Source of the DNA: Thereva unica
Taxonomy: Eukaryota > Arthropoda > Insecta > Diptera > Therevidae
Direction of reading: 5' to 3'
Assembly: GCA_949987705.1 (NCBI GenBank)
Contig: OX465282.1
Location: 99,126,070 to 99,190,069, forward strand
Length of the DNA: 64,000 nucleotides
The position numbers and the translations under genes are program-made. The notes under the pieces were generated by a model. That model worked only from the letters and a program-made list of their open reading frames with translations, did not search any database and was not told where the DNA came from. Position 1 is the stretch's first letter; the number at the start of each line of letters is the position of its first letter. Positions 12,031 to 23,380 of this stretch are shown piece by piece.

Positions 12031-12447
12031 AAAAAAATAAAAAAAAATAAAACCTTTATTTGCATCTACATATGCTTAATATTCCTCGGTAAAATACAGT
12101 AGTTTTGTTTAATATACGCCACATTCTAAAAACAGTCATAAGTCACAACGCAATCATAATTGTTTGGTGATAGTCAATTTGAAGCCCTTTACTAAATGAA
12201 AAGTAATGTAGAAGCGAAGTAGAAATTAAGTAAACGTAACTTCTGTTAACATTGACATAAAAATCAAAATAAGAAATTCGTAATAAGTCAGCGCGAGCTC
12301 GACATATGACTCGTCACAATTTTAGAATAAGGAGGATAATCTTCTTTCTATATATAAAACAGTAATTGACTGACGGACAGCGCCACTTTTCGCTTTAGGT
12401 CACTTTAGAACACTTTCATCGCTTTTCAAATCAAACTGACTTCCCAA

Positions 12448-12990
12448 ATGCCGTTTCCACCACATTTATATACCCAAGCTTCCCCTTTATCTAACTTCTG
12501 GAACTTTCGCCCATTTTCTAGTCAACGGTGGAATATTCTTCCGCCAAGTTTGAGAAGCTTTGTTTTCAATTGTCGCTCGTCCCATTTTTTTCACAATATT
12601 TTGAAACACTTAAAACCAACTGTCGAAGAACTATGCAAAAGAAACGCTGATCTAATAACTTCTGATGACGCTTTGATGTTTATATTCCAACAATTAGAAG
12701 CTGTACAACATTAGTCAGTAGGTCATGAGCTTTTCATCTCTTTGAAATGTAGGATTAATGCCTCGACGTTAAATTATCTACATAGTCCAAAAACATATTT
12801 TGAATCAGCGAATAAATACCCCGACATCTTTTTAAGGTAAGATGAGAAAACAACTGTGGATGTTAACAGGATCAGTAACGATGCAAATTCAGAATCCACG
12901 CATGAAGTTCCTCTTTCTGTTCCTACAGACGAGGACACGAATGACGATTCCCTTTCAGTGCCGCCGAAGAAAAAATTACAATTGGCTTAA
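12448..12990 (+). pseudogene. hAT transposase fragment
   Basis: The + frame to 12714 contains LKHLKPTVEELCKRNADLIT followed by SDDALMFIFQQL. This resembles the central/C-terminal part of hAT transposases, where a helix with LKPvxxAxxALcrRdAxLL precedes the dimerisation region. A second segment in another frame (YLHSPKTYFESANKYPDIFL, 12773-12832) fits the usual LQYLHxP block, and a low-complexity tail with PPKKKLQLA closes it at about 12989. A stop and a frameshift separate the pieces. Recognition rests on two short blocks, so confidence is moderate. Confidence 0.45.
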
Positions 12991-13913
12991 TTTGATTAAA
13001 ATTTGTTTTATCTAGAAAACAATTTCTTTTATTATTGCTCTGTAAAGTTAAAGGTTTAAACCCATTGTTTCTCAACCTGGGGGTGGCACGATGTAATTCC
13101 ATGAAAGCACATTCCCACAACTTCCCACACATCCGACACAGTGGTACACTGAAGTTCTCAGTACCCTTTAGGTGTCCATAAAGACCGCAAAAAATACGTT
13201 ACCACTGATATTCTTTAATTTACCCAGGAGTAAAAGAAATGTTTTTTAAATTTTACGGAACATTTTATAAGATTCAACAAGCAAAAAATGTAAAGTTTAC
13301 TTTAATGTAAGGTTGCTTGAATGACCAAATGTATTTCATCCTCTTACAACATAAATGTGCAGACTCGTGTGGATCAACTGCTCGATTTTTTTAAGCAAAT
13401 CAATAAATACGTTTTGGCTCATTCTAAATTATTCGTAGAATTTAGTTTGGTGGTGCATCAATCCTCTATATAAAGTTGTGAAGTTTCTTTCCACTTCCCG
13501 AAGAGTCCACATGAGATGAACCCGCTCTCTTTTTTATTCTTTTCCTGCTCGAGCAATAAAATTGCAGCATGATATGCTAAATTTCATGATGCGCTTGTAA
13601 TCACTGTCCAAATTTCAAAACTAAAAAGATGTCATTGAACATTGAGTATTGATACGGAGGCGGTGCTGTGTGAATGTTAGTGAAAAATTCATCACGAAAG
13701 CTACTGACACGGAAAGTGTCGGTGGCTGGCGCGCCGTCAGGGATACGTGTGTATCAACCTTAATAACTGAATTTTTTCACCGATTTAAGAGCCGTATTTC
13801 ACCGGGACACCATGGCGACGTAACTAGTCGCGCAACCATTGTGTCTTTGAGCTACCAAACGAGACACCATATATACACCAGAATCGCCACCACACTGCGG
13901 GTACATTATTAAA

Positions 13914-16085
13914 ATGGAAGTCGAAGAATTAGCACTGCTCCTGTATATACGCAGGAAAAGAAAGTTGCAGAGAAAAAAGAAACAGTGGTGGGTTCATCCA
14001 TACTTAGCCGATCGCCCTAAGAAAGGACAATTTGTCCATATATACCAAGATCTGAGGAGATATCCAGATAAGTTTTTTAACTACGTGAGAATGTCTATAA
14101 GGTCCTTTGACGAGTTACTGACTCTATGTAAAAATGATTTATTGAAAAAAGACACAATATTAAGAAAGTCAGTCAGTCCCGAAGAAAAGTTGTTTGTAAC
14201 ATTAAGGTGAGTTAAAAGTAAACCAAACCATGAACATTTTTAAAGTAAGTTTTATTAAATAATGTAGGTAAACAAACAAGCCAAGAACATTTTTTCGAGT
14301 TAGTTGCTAGAGTTTTGAGTGTTGAACAGATCCGCATATAGTTCTGAGTCCTGTGAATCATGTGTATCGCTTGGAGAACTTGTAACTATAATTGTGTTTA
14401 CAGAATTATATCCAGAACTAGGACTATTAGTAAAAGTTTCATTCGGATAATTCATGTTTGTCCTACTACTCGTGCCAGGATATTCAGTGCAAACCACCCG
14501 CCGTTGGGTCGAATCGTTATTCCTCGTTAGGACTAACCAGTCTGCCACCTGGATTAACTTCTGAAGTATGCCGGAATGAACGATCAACATAATCCAACGT
14601 CCTATTACCTGCAAAATCTGACGCGTCGTTCAACAAAGTTAGCATTTTTATTTTGGTAGTCATTTTGACGGGATTAGGTAGATTTTTTAGTGTACTTAAC
14701 AATGAAAGTAGAAATAGCCGGTCTTCGTCAACCTCTTCAGTCTCACGACGTCTCTGCTCAATTGAATTATTTAGAGCTTGAACAAAGGGATCATCGTCTT
14801 CAGTCAATTCTCGTTTACGTTTTTTTGTAACTTTTTGTTTAGGTCGCTCGCCTACTTCAATGCTCTCCAAACTTTCTTCTTCTCCAGCTTCCTCTTCTCT
14901 GATTGCTACTACTTTTTGTAGAGACTGCAACTGCTTAAAATATATGTATTCGCTTTTGCGGTTAGTGGCTCCAGAACCAGACTTTACATTTTTTTGACGT
15001 TTGACTTCTCGCGCGTAGCATGATCGGATACTTTTCCACCTTTTCTGCAACTCTAACCCTGAAAATTAAATGATTCTAATTAATACTTTTTTGAACTACA
15101 GGTACCTTGCAAGTGGATGTACAATGAGGGATTTGCATTACATCTATCGTCTAGGACAAACAACATTAAGCACAATAATTAGAGAAGTGTGTGCCGCGAT
15201 TTAGGATAATTTGCAAACATGTGTATCACTTCCAGCTACTGCAAGTGACTGGATGAAAATTGCAGATGGTTTCGAAAAGCATGCTAACTTTCCACACTGC
15301 ATCGGTAGTATCGATGGGAAGCACATTAGACTAATTCAACCTGCTAATTCTGGCTCGTTGTATTTTAATTATAAACACTTTTTTTTCAATAGTGTTGCTT
15401 GCTGTATGTGATGCTAATTATAATTTCATTCATATAGACGTCGGTGCCTATGGGAAAAGTAGCGATTCAGCTATTTTCCAAGAAACCGATTTGTATAAGA
15501 AGCTCTTAAGCAATTCATTAAATATTCCAGAGCCTATTCAAATATCGGAAAATAACCCAACGCTTTTCCCTCACGTATTTGTAGGGGATGAAGCATTCGG
15601 GTTGAGCACAAATGTTATGCGTCCGTATGGAGGAAACAACCTCAGTGTGGAAAAAAATTTTAAACTACAGACTATCGAAAGCTCGTCGTTACATCGAGTG
15701 CACATTTGGTATCTTAACTAAAGGCCCCCATACACGGTCAAATTGGATGTACATCGAAGGGCGGATGTACAACCAAAACTATCGATTGTGGGCCGGTCGG
15801 CCGATCAAAACTCGTTGCGCTTATGGGTTTGATGAAATTATGGATGTACAACCAATTTGACCGTGTATGGGGCCTTAACAAATGGAGAATTTTTCACAGA
15901 CCATTAAATGTTCACACTGAATTAGCTAAATCAATTGTGAGAGCATGTTGTGCATTACACAATTTTGTACGTGCTAGAGATGGATACTCATATGATGACA
16001 CTCTGACAATAACGGGTTTTGAAACTTCAACACAGCAAAATTTTACTAGAGGAGGGCGTGCTGCTACTACAACTCGAGATAATTA
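13914..16085 (+). pseudogene. PIF/Harbinger DDE transposase, disrupted
   Basis: Exon 1 (13914-14206) starts MEVEELALLLYIRRKRK and includes WWVHPYL, typical of PIF transposases. A GT donor at 14207 and an AG acceptor ending at 15101 define an intron of about 895 bp, and exon 2 runs to the TAA at 16085. The DDE residues are visible: D in IGSIDGKHI, D in VGDEAF, E in RYIECTFGIL. Damage: a TAG stop in place of a likely Trp at about 15203 (after CAAI), an extra T in an eight-T run near 15380, a frameshift near 15655, and a MITE insertion at 15722-15875 right after the catalytic Glu. The enzyme would cut and paste the element; this copy cannot. Confidence 0.92.
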
Positions 16086-16327
16086 ATTTCACAAATTATT
16101 TTGTAAACGAAAATCCACTTCCATGGCAAAATAATTATGTTCAATAATAATTATTCATTAATAAAAATGTAGTGTACTTACCTAAGTCCTTTTTTTTCTC
16201 AACGGTTTGCCCTTGTCCTCCAAATAAATCTACAACTTCCTCCCAACATTTCTTTTTCAACTCTCTATACTACTACTAGTCTACTTTGAACTTCAATTAT
16301 AAATTTTTCGATATCGAAATTATCCAT
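14300..16327 (-). pseudogene. Harbinger MADF/BESS DNA-binding protein, two exons
   Basis: This is the second Harbinger protein, needed in the family for DNA binding and nuclear transport of the transposase. Exon 1 (16327-16182) starts MDNFDIEKFIIEVQSR and continues, after a frameshift and apparent small deletion, as ELKKKCWEEVVDLFG, then a GTAAGT donor. Exon 2 starts at 15058 after TTTTCAG and gives LQKRWKSIRSCYAREVKRQK, a MADF core. A basic KKRKREL patch and a C-terminal BESS-like helix (DEDRLFLLSLLSTLKNLPNP) follow. A second frameshift near 14530 separates the Ser/Thr-rich tail that ends at 14300. Exon 2 lies inside the intron of the opposite-strand transposase, and the transposase exon 2 lies inside this gene's intron. 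Confidence 0.85.
15722..15875. mobile_element. 154-bp Harbinger-type MITE inserted in the transposase
   Basis: The ends AGGCCCCCATACACGGTC and the inverted complement are flanked by TAA (15719-15721 and 15876-15878). It shares its interior with the element at 3131-3340. The insertion falls directly after the IECTFGILT segment of the host transposase; excluding the MITE and one TAA leaves the surrounding codons in one frame. It is a non-autonomous passenger whose ends differ from those of its host element. Confidence 0.95.
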
Positions 16328-16998
16328 CGTAGCCCTGCACGTCATGACAACAATGTTCGCGAATGAGAAGTGGCGGCCGAGTGAGTGATGTGCCATGCAG
16401 CGCTGTACTAATTAGTGGTGGCGCAACCAGCGCGGCGGCGCTGCCAGTAAAATTCTGTGTACACGTCCGGGGTGGTCGCGCTGCCAAATTGGTTGCGCAG
16501 CCAAGCGGTCGCCAGGTGAGGTACTCTCTATGGAGCTGTATACATTTTGGTGGTTGCGGCGACTGGTTGCGCCGCCATGGTGTCCCGGTGAAATACGGCC
16601 CTAACGGAAGAATATAGAGCCCGATCAAACATGTTTGTTTTTCCAGTCGTCTCCATCAGACTCAATTTTTGGTTTCTTACCGAGAAAATCGCTCCAAATG
16701 TTTGATTTTCATCTTTCAACTAATAATGTAGTCGCAGTATTTTTTACTTCATTACTTTTGGGTTTTGGGGGGTCGCAGAACTAAAAAGGCTGAAAAACGA
16801 TGCGTCTAACCACTAAACTAAAGACTAAACTTGATACTAAATTACTAACTTTAATTTATATACAACTTATCTAAATCACGAAAACGCCGAAAATACCGAA
16901 ACACCGGAATTTATTTGAGGTCAGTATCGAAAATACCGATTTCAAAAAAATGTCCGGTATTGCGACCCCTAACTTTCACATGTCAGTGAGCGCATTTA

Positions 16999-17796
16999 AG
17001 CCTCAATTATACTGGACGCAACGGAAAGCAACGGAATGGAGAGTTAGCGGAATGGAATTGTGCTGGTTATACTGACCGAATCGAACGTATTCTAATGTCA
17101 CTTTTTTCAGCAATTTTTTGCCAAATTTTGGACTTATTCTTAAAATTTTCATATCCGTGCAATTTTTTATTATAAAGAATTTCATTATCTTCCACTCCAC
17201 TCATTATCTTCCACTCCACTTATAAATTTTTCAACAAACTCTGACTACATTTTGGGCTAAATAATAAATGACAAAATCAGCTGTTTTTAATGCTGCTTTT
17301 GACACTTCAATACGTCGGTTCCTTCAAGTTCCAAAGTTTTGAAACTTTGATCCGGTCCGTTGCGTTGCGTTGCGTCCAGTATAACGAACCACTTCAATAC
17401 AATTTCTCTGTAAGGGGGATGATACACGGGTCAACATGTTGAGCAACACGAGCTTTTTCTGCGCAGTTCGTAGGCCAAGGGAAGGGTCAGGGTGAAGTGT
17501 GCGGTGTTGACTGAAACTAGAAACGATTTCTAGTTTTCCTCCAGTTGCTTGAAAAATGTTTATGTATGCGTAACTGTCAAGCGATTCTGGGTGAAAATAA
17601 TTTGGAATGCACACCCACACATATGAAATCGCAACGTTATTACACAGAGTGTTGCATGTGGCGTGTTGAGTCGTGTATCACCTCCGCTCAACAAACTGAC
17701 AGTGTGGCATAAACACGTTGACTCGTGAATCATCCCACTAATGAAACTCTTTTTGACATTTCAATCCGGTCCGTTGCGTTCAGTATAATTGAGGCT
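16999..17796. mobile_element. Harbinger-type MITE with internal end duplication
   Basis: The ends AGCCTCAATTATACTGGACG and the complement (TATAATTGAGGCT) are flanked by TTA at 16996-16998 and 17797-17799. Inside, the sequence CCGGTCCGTTGCGTTGCGTT at 17350-17370 repeats the right subterminal region in the same orientation, suggesting a partial internal duplication. Another MITE is nested at 17414-17738. There is no coding capacity. Confidence 0.85.
17414..17738. mobile_element. Nested 325-bp Harbinger-type MITE
   Basis: Inverted ends GGGGGATGATACACGGGTCA and (reverse) GTGGGATGATTCACGAGTCA are flanked by TAA on both sides (17411-17413 and 17739-17741). The element is non-coding. It interrupts the older MITE at 16999-17796, giving the order of insertion. 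Confidence 0.85.
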
Positions 17797-18078
17797 TTAG
17801 CCTCAAGTCACTTTAACTCTATTAAATATGTACTGTTAACTTGCCATCGTTCTTAGCATGCCACTTGGCAGCCAACAAACGACTGTTCACAAGTAATAAC
17901 AAGCAAAAATAATAAAATTTCTTATTTTACAAAAAATCCCTTTTGATAGTTTTGAGCTGTGCTTACATTTTAGCTAAGCTAAAAAGCAAAAATAACAAAA
18001 TAGCTAAAGCAATTACGTCGATCTTAACATGTCTAGCTCAGTTCAAGCAACTGGTCTAAACGCGCGCAGTGAGTCCTA

Positions 18079-19260
18079 CGCAGGGGCGGCGCTTTCACAG
18101 ATGCAAATGGTGCACTTGCACCGGGCGCAACTTGTCGAGAAAAATCTCTCATTTATTGGTATTAGTTTTTGAAAATTCTGTAAATAGCACCATATTCACT
18201 CACACAAAGGAAAATTGTTCCGATATAAATTTGAGGGCGCTGTTGCTGCACTTTTAAATTCTGTTTCAAGAATTGTTAAAAGAGGTAAATGAACGAAATG
18301 ATAAAAACATACCTCTTTCCTCTTTTTTATTTGTTCCTTTATACACCGGCCTCAGTTCAATTCAATCCTCATAAGTGGCTTCACCGGCGGGCATGTTCAG
18401 TTCATGCTTGAAACTGTTGTTGCTTTTTCGCCAGAAGTTAGAAATGCAAAAGCTCACTGGAATGATATTCCATTATTCCAGTTGATTACTTTACTTTTGA
18501 GCGAGCTTTTACGTTCAATCTCAATTTCATATTCTGTTGGGCGAACTCAGGCTTTATTTTTCTGAGTTCAATATGTGAAAATGTATGGGAACTTAGGGAA
18601 AAGTTGAAATTCAGTACACCAATTTGCTCGAACTTGCGCAATTCGGCCGGTGAAACCGGGGTATTACTGTCTAACGAATTAATATGGTCAGTTTCACATG
18701 GGCCAACCAACAAAAATTGGCTGTAATCGTCCATTCCCTTCTGAAATTCGATGAAGAATCGCATGGGTTTTCGCAAGAGCCAACTTTTCCAACAAACTAT
18801 ACGTTAGAATGCTTTAGCTTGCTGCTTTTAAATATTAATTCTCCCTTCTGCCATCTCATTTCTTTTTTTGGCTTGCAAAAGGGAGACAAAAAACAACAAC
18901 AACTACACAGCTGTCAAAAAGTTGCTTCAAAAATTCCGTGAAAGAATTCAGATATTCAAAAAACCTGCCGGTCCATCGTTCTCGCTTATTCTATTCTCCG
19001 CAAACGACGTTTTCAGCAGATTTTTGTTGGTTGGATGTTAACCCATGTGAAACTGGACTATCTAAGAAATCTTTTTTTATGTTATACGCATTATTATGAT
19101 GCAATCCTTAATTTTGCGCAAATTATAAAAATTATTTCTCCCACTCAGCGAGTGTTTGTGCCTTTTCCTTTGTCCCTTCTCTGTGTTCAAAAACTAACAG
19201 CTTATGGGGCACAATATGGCATAGTGCGCTAGGCGCAAAAAAACCCAATTGCCGGCCCTG
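18079..19260. mobile_element. hAT element, 1182 bp, perfect 8-bp target duplication
   Basis: It starts CAGGGGCGGCGC and ends GCCGGCCCTG (short imperfect inverted ends, 9 of 10 matching), flanked by the identical octamer GTCCTACG at 18071-18078 and 19261-19268. That combination is diagnostic of hAT elements. The open frames inside do not show hAT transposase motifs, so it is a non-autonomous or internally deleted copy. Confidence 0.92.
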
Positions 19261-19839
19261 GTCCTACGACAGCGCACCAACCGGAGACCAAGTGAAGTGT
19301 ATTATAGACTTTCTTTGGCTGGTTCTACACGTTCAACTTTAACACTTTTTCCTCTTTCGTTCGCATGCATCGTGCGAAAGCGATAATCTCACCCCTTTCA
19401 CAAGTGCATACGATCGAAAGCGAAAAAAGTGTTAAAAATGAACGAAAAGTTGAACGATCTTCGACATTTGTATAATTATTAAAATAAAAATAAAATGCTA
19501 AAAGAAAACGATGTGGCCTTTAATAGAAAAGTAAATAGTTTGATAGATTTGTGGGGAAAAGAGATACAAAATTACAATATTACTAAATTGTTTTGCTCAA
19601 TTTTGAAATTGAGATCGAAAAATTGGTTTAGTACTAAATCGTCTATTACCCACTACGTACAGTCAGCGAAATTGATATAAAGGCACCCAACACTTCTATG
19701 TTTCAGAGCGTAAAATTATATCGCTAGCTCTCTTAATAACGGTAAAATGCATACCGGAAGTAAAAGCATTTCAATTTGAAGCATTTTTAGTGCGAAATTG
19801 ATTTAAGTTCAGTAAAAAATATAAAGAAAAAAAGGGTTC

Positions 19840-20260
19840 TTATTGCCATAAATGAACTTTATTTAATATTTAATCGATTCTCCATTGCTTTTATGACTGT
19901 AAAAATTCCTTTTCTCATACTCGTCACTAATGTGTGGAGCATTTCTTCCGGAATTAAATTCCAGGCATGTTAAATGCTTATTTTGAGCGATTCTACATTT
20001 TCAAACCGCCTTCCAAGAGCATACACCTTTCTGAGTACAATTCTCCATAAATCTTCTACCAAATTTAAACCCGTAGAGTGTGCCAGCCAATCCAAAAGGG
20101 GATACTTTTGCTCCTCAAACCACTTCATAGTAGCTCTTTCTTTATGGATAGGTGCACTATCCTATTGAAAGGTCCAATTATCGCCAAGCGCTTCGTCTCC
20201 AAATGACACCAAAACATCGTCCAAAAGTGAAATCTAGTGTACAGCACACATTCGGCTACT
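19840..20260 (-). pseudogene. Inverted decayed copy of the Tc1 transposase C-terminus
   Basis: Read on the - strand this matches the nucleotide sequence of 20600-21020 with many substitutions. Recognisable codons include NWTFQ, the HKERATMKWFEEQ stretch and a WLAHSTGLNL block corresponding to [10 protein letters not shown] of the other arm. A stop falls just after the TFQ motif. It is the other arm of the hairpin, not an independent insertion. Confidence 0.85.
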
Positions 20261-20374
20261 TATCCAACTAATTGGACTCTTGTATGAGCAGAAAAACGAC
20301 CCAAACCATCACTGTGCCTCCTCCGAAATTTCGGCTCCAAGGAACTTCAGGTGTTTTCTTAAGGTCATGCCAAA

Positions 20375-20903
20375 AGCATAAATTGCTAAGGCTTAAATTT
20401 GCAGAGAATGTAATGTCATGGGACAAGGAATGGCGAAATGTTATTTTTTCTGATGAAAAAAATTTAATCTCGACGGGCCAGATGGCTGCCAATGCTTTTG
20501 GCATGATCTTAAGAAAACACCTGAAGTTCCTTGGAGCCGAAATTTTGGAGGAGGCACAGTGATGGTTTGGGCCGCTTTTTCTGCTCGTACAAAGAGTCCT
20601 ATTTGTCGGATAACTACCCGGATGTGTGCTGCCGACTGCATTGACCTTTTGGACAATGTTTTAGTCGTATTGGGAGAGAATGCACATGGCGATAATTGGA
20701 CATTTCAACAGGATAATGTACCCATCCACAAAGCGAGAGCTACACTAAAGTGGTTTGAGGAGCAGCAGATCCCAGTTTTGGATTGGCCGGCACGCTCTTC
20801 TGATATAAATCCAATAGAAAACCTTTGGGGAATTGTAGTCAAGAATGTTTATGCCCATGGAAGGCAATCTGAAAATGTAGAAGCGCTCAAAATAAGGATT
20901 TAA
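20375..20903 (+). pseudogene. Tc1-family DD34E transposase, C-terminal part
   Basis: Two + frames overlapping at about 20560 encode the catalytic domain. The first Asp is in [11 protein letters not shown], the second in [13 protein letters not shown], and the Glu in [10 protein letters not shown]. Exactly 34 residues lie between the second Asp and the Glu, as in the Tc1 DD34E class. [15 protein letters not shown] is the typical GGGxVMVWG block. The N-terminal helix-turn-helix region is absent and a frameshift lies near 20540-20560, so no active enzyme could be made. The gene ends in TAA just past KIRI at 20903. Confidence 0.93.
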
Positions 20904-21299
20904 CATGCTTGGAATTTAATTCCGGAGGAAATGCTCCACACATTAGTGGCGAGTATGACAAAAAGAATTTTTCCAGTCATAAAAGCAATGGAGAATCGAT
21001 TAAATATTAAATAAAGTTCATTTATGGCAATAAGAACCCTTTTTTTCTTTATATTTTTTACTGAACTTAAATCAATTTCGCACTAAAAATGCTTCAAATT
21101 GAAATGCTTTTACTTCCGGTATGCATTTTACCGTTATTAAGAGAGCTAGCGATATAATTTTTTTACCACTTATTCGCAACCCCTAGAAAGGCAACTATGT
21201 TAAAATTCAGGGTTCCACAACAAAATGGGGCTGAGGAAAACGCTCTGAAACATAGAAGTGTTGGGTGCCTTTATATCAATTTCGCTGACTGTATGTACC

Positions 21300-22770
21300 T
21301 GTGTGAGCAAAGTTTAATGTTTCATAAATCTTTGCATTGAATAGAAAATCCAGAAAAAAAATATTCTTATTAATATATATTATAACAAAAAATTCATTCT
21401 ATTTGCGTATTCAATTCCTAATACATAAAACTAAACTACATTTACCCAGACAATTTTTTGAACAATATTTAAGAAGAAAACAAATCAATAAATAAATCTT
21501 TAAAATCATATTTTTAATAAAAAAAAAATAGTATTTTATAAATTATAATAGCTTGTTAAAGAACATAAACAATTACATATAGTCTATGAAGATTACTCTA
21601 TTTAATAATGTTATAAATTCAGCAAATGATAAAAAAATTTACACAAGATAAATTTAAACAAAAAAAAACACATACAAAATCAATTCAATAAAATAATAAA
21701 TGGGGGAAAGCATATAAAATGATTGAAAATAAAAATGATGATAAAAAAAATATATTTATCTATTTCTATGTCATTGTATTTGTCAATTTTAAGATAATTC
21801 TTCAGATATTAAAAATTTTAATATGAATGTTCGATGTACAATGCAGCTTAAGATAAAAAAAAAGATAACCTTGTAAGAGACAATCGTTTACCAAACCAAA
21901 AAATAATGGGAAATATATCACAACAGCCCTCCACTGGCTCTATTTAAAATATAAATAATATATATAAAACAAAAACAGATTCTTATCTCTTCTAATCTTA
22001 TCCGCATTATTCAAAATATCAGTATTGATGAAAAAATAAAAAGAAAAGAAAAATGATTTCTTGAAGAAAACTAAAAAAAAATAAAATAAAAAAAGTAATA
22101 TAAATATGTAATGTATCTTAATAAAATCTATTCACTAATTATTCTTTTTAAAAAAAAATGAAAATAAAAATAAATATTTTGTTTTACAATTCTATCTAAA
22201 AGTAAACTTATCTATTCATGAAGAAAATTTTCGGCTCAATTTATTGTTAACATTTAGATAGGAATGCCAGGTGACAATCCAAAACGTAGCGTTGCAAAGA
22301 CTAAAAGCTCAAGGGAATCACCGTTTCTATTATTTTTTTTATTATTATTTTTTAATTCAAATATCCAACTATCAACCACAAAAATATTAATTAATTTTTA
22401 CAATAATTATTTATTATTATTATAAAAAACCCACAGATAGACTAAACATATTCTTCTTGAGCTTTTATGCACACTCGTAGAAAAAAAAAATTACTAGTTT
22501 ATTATTATAAAATTTTAAATATTTCGTATTTATCTACTTAACTGTACTATAGAAAAAAAACCAAGAAAAAAAATAAGTAAGAAACAAAAAAAACCCTATT
22601 TTGATTATTCAATAATGAAAGTGTTGCACAATTCAAATTATAATAAATGGGTATTAAAAATATGGAAAATAATTTTTAAAATTTCACACTTTTAACCTTT
22701 TATGAATCACCTTAAACAAAACTTTTACATTATTTGGTAAGTATAAGTTTTTTTTAGTTACACTCTCCCC
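21300..22770. other. AT-rich block without recognisable features
   Basis: About 1.5 kb of A/T-dominated DNA with many AATAAA and A-run words, no inverted-repeat termini and no motif-bearing frame. In texture it resembles 8.4-10.3 kb and the region after 37944, so it may be intron or 3'UTR-like unique DNA between transposons. Confidence 0.4.
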
Positions 22771-22776
22771 CTTTAT

Positions 22777-23008
22777 GGGCGCGTGGCAATATTCAAGATA
22801 TTGAGCACCACGGCAATCAAAATGTCGTATTTTCTGACAAAATTCAACAATGCAATAAAAGAAACCTACAAAATGTGGCAATATTCAATGCGTTTATGGT
22901 TGGTGAGTCACTGTCAGCGATGTCATAACCAAATTTCACCAACTTTCGGTTTGAGGTGAAACGTGGTTAGTTTAAGCTGTTCAACATGTTGAATATTGCC
23001 ACGCACCC
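22777..23008. mobile_element. 232-bp MITE with TAT flanks
   Basis: Inverted ends GGGCGCGTGGCAATATTCAA and (reverse) GGGTGCGTGGCAATATTCAA are flanked by TAT at 22774-22776 and 23009-23011. An additional internal TGTGGCAATATTCAATG lies near 22873. It is non-coding. The 3-bp duplication suggests a PIF/Harbinger-like mechanism although the target is not the usual TWA. Confidence 0.7.
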
Positions 23009-23380
23009 TATTTTTCTAGCGTACATTTTAATTCTCAATTTATTTAATGATTTTCAAAACTATCCTCTTACTAGCAAAAACCCGCGTGCGTTGCAACGTC
23101 TCTGCAACGTGCGTCTCAAATTATATACATACAACTAGCTGGGACCCGGTGCGCCTATGCTGCACCCATAAGCATATAGTAGTAATCAGGTGATATGAAT
23201 TTTAATATACAGTAGGAGAGTTTGAAAAAGTCAATTTTTTGGTATTTTTGATTTCAAATAACAAAATGTGAAACTATTAGGGATCTGACATTTTGATCGA
23301 GACAATAAAAACCATCCATTGACATGGCATTTTTCGAGATATGAATTTTCATACACAGATGAAGTGTCTCAATGAACCGT

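Larger units (their letters stand above)
13789..16601 (+). mobile_element. Two-gene PIF/Harbinger transposon, 2.8 kb
   Basis: The terminal inverted repeats GAGCCGTATTTCACCGGGAC (left) and its complement (right, one mismatch) are flanked by TAA at 13786-13788 and 16602-16604, the PIF/Harbinger target duplication. It holds both genes expected of an autonomous element: a DDE transposase on the + strand and a MADF/BESS DNA-binding protein on the - strand. Both are damaged. A 154-bp MITE sits inside the transposase. Removing that MITE leaves about 2.66 kb, a normal size for the family. Confidence 0.95.
19660..21291. mobile_element. Tc1-like element rearranged into a long hairpin
   Basis: The ends CAGTCAGCGAAATTGATATA and the complement are flanked by TA (19658-19659 and 21292-21293), the Tc1/mariner target duplication. 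The inverted repeat is not short: 19660-20383 is a diverged reverse complement of about 20495-21291, with only about 110 bp of single-copy DNA between them. The right arm holds about 75 bp (near 21162-21237) missing from the left. The element thus consists of two head-facing copies of the 3' half of a Tc1 transposon; the 5' half with the paired-like DNA-binding domain is gone. Confidence 0.93.

Noticed and set aside
16320..16628. 102-residue frame at the right end of the Harbinger
   Set aside because: It lies across the terminal inverted repeat and GC-rich subterminal repeats; the mirrored + frame is equally open.
20268..20656. - strand frames in the Tc1 element sharing [20 protein letters not shown]
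   Set aside because: They repeat only because the element is an inverted duplication; the reading in the transposase direction is the meaningful one.
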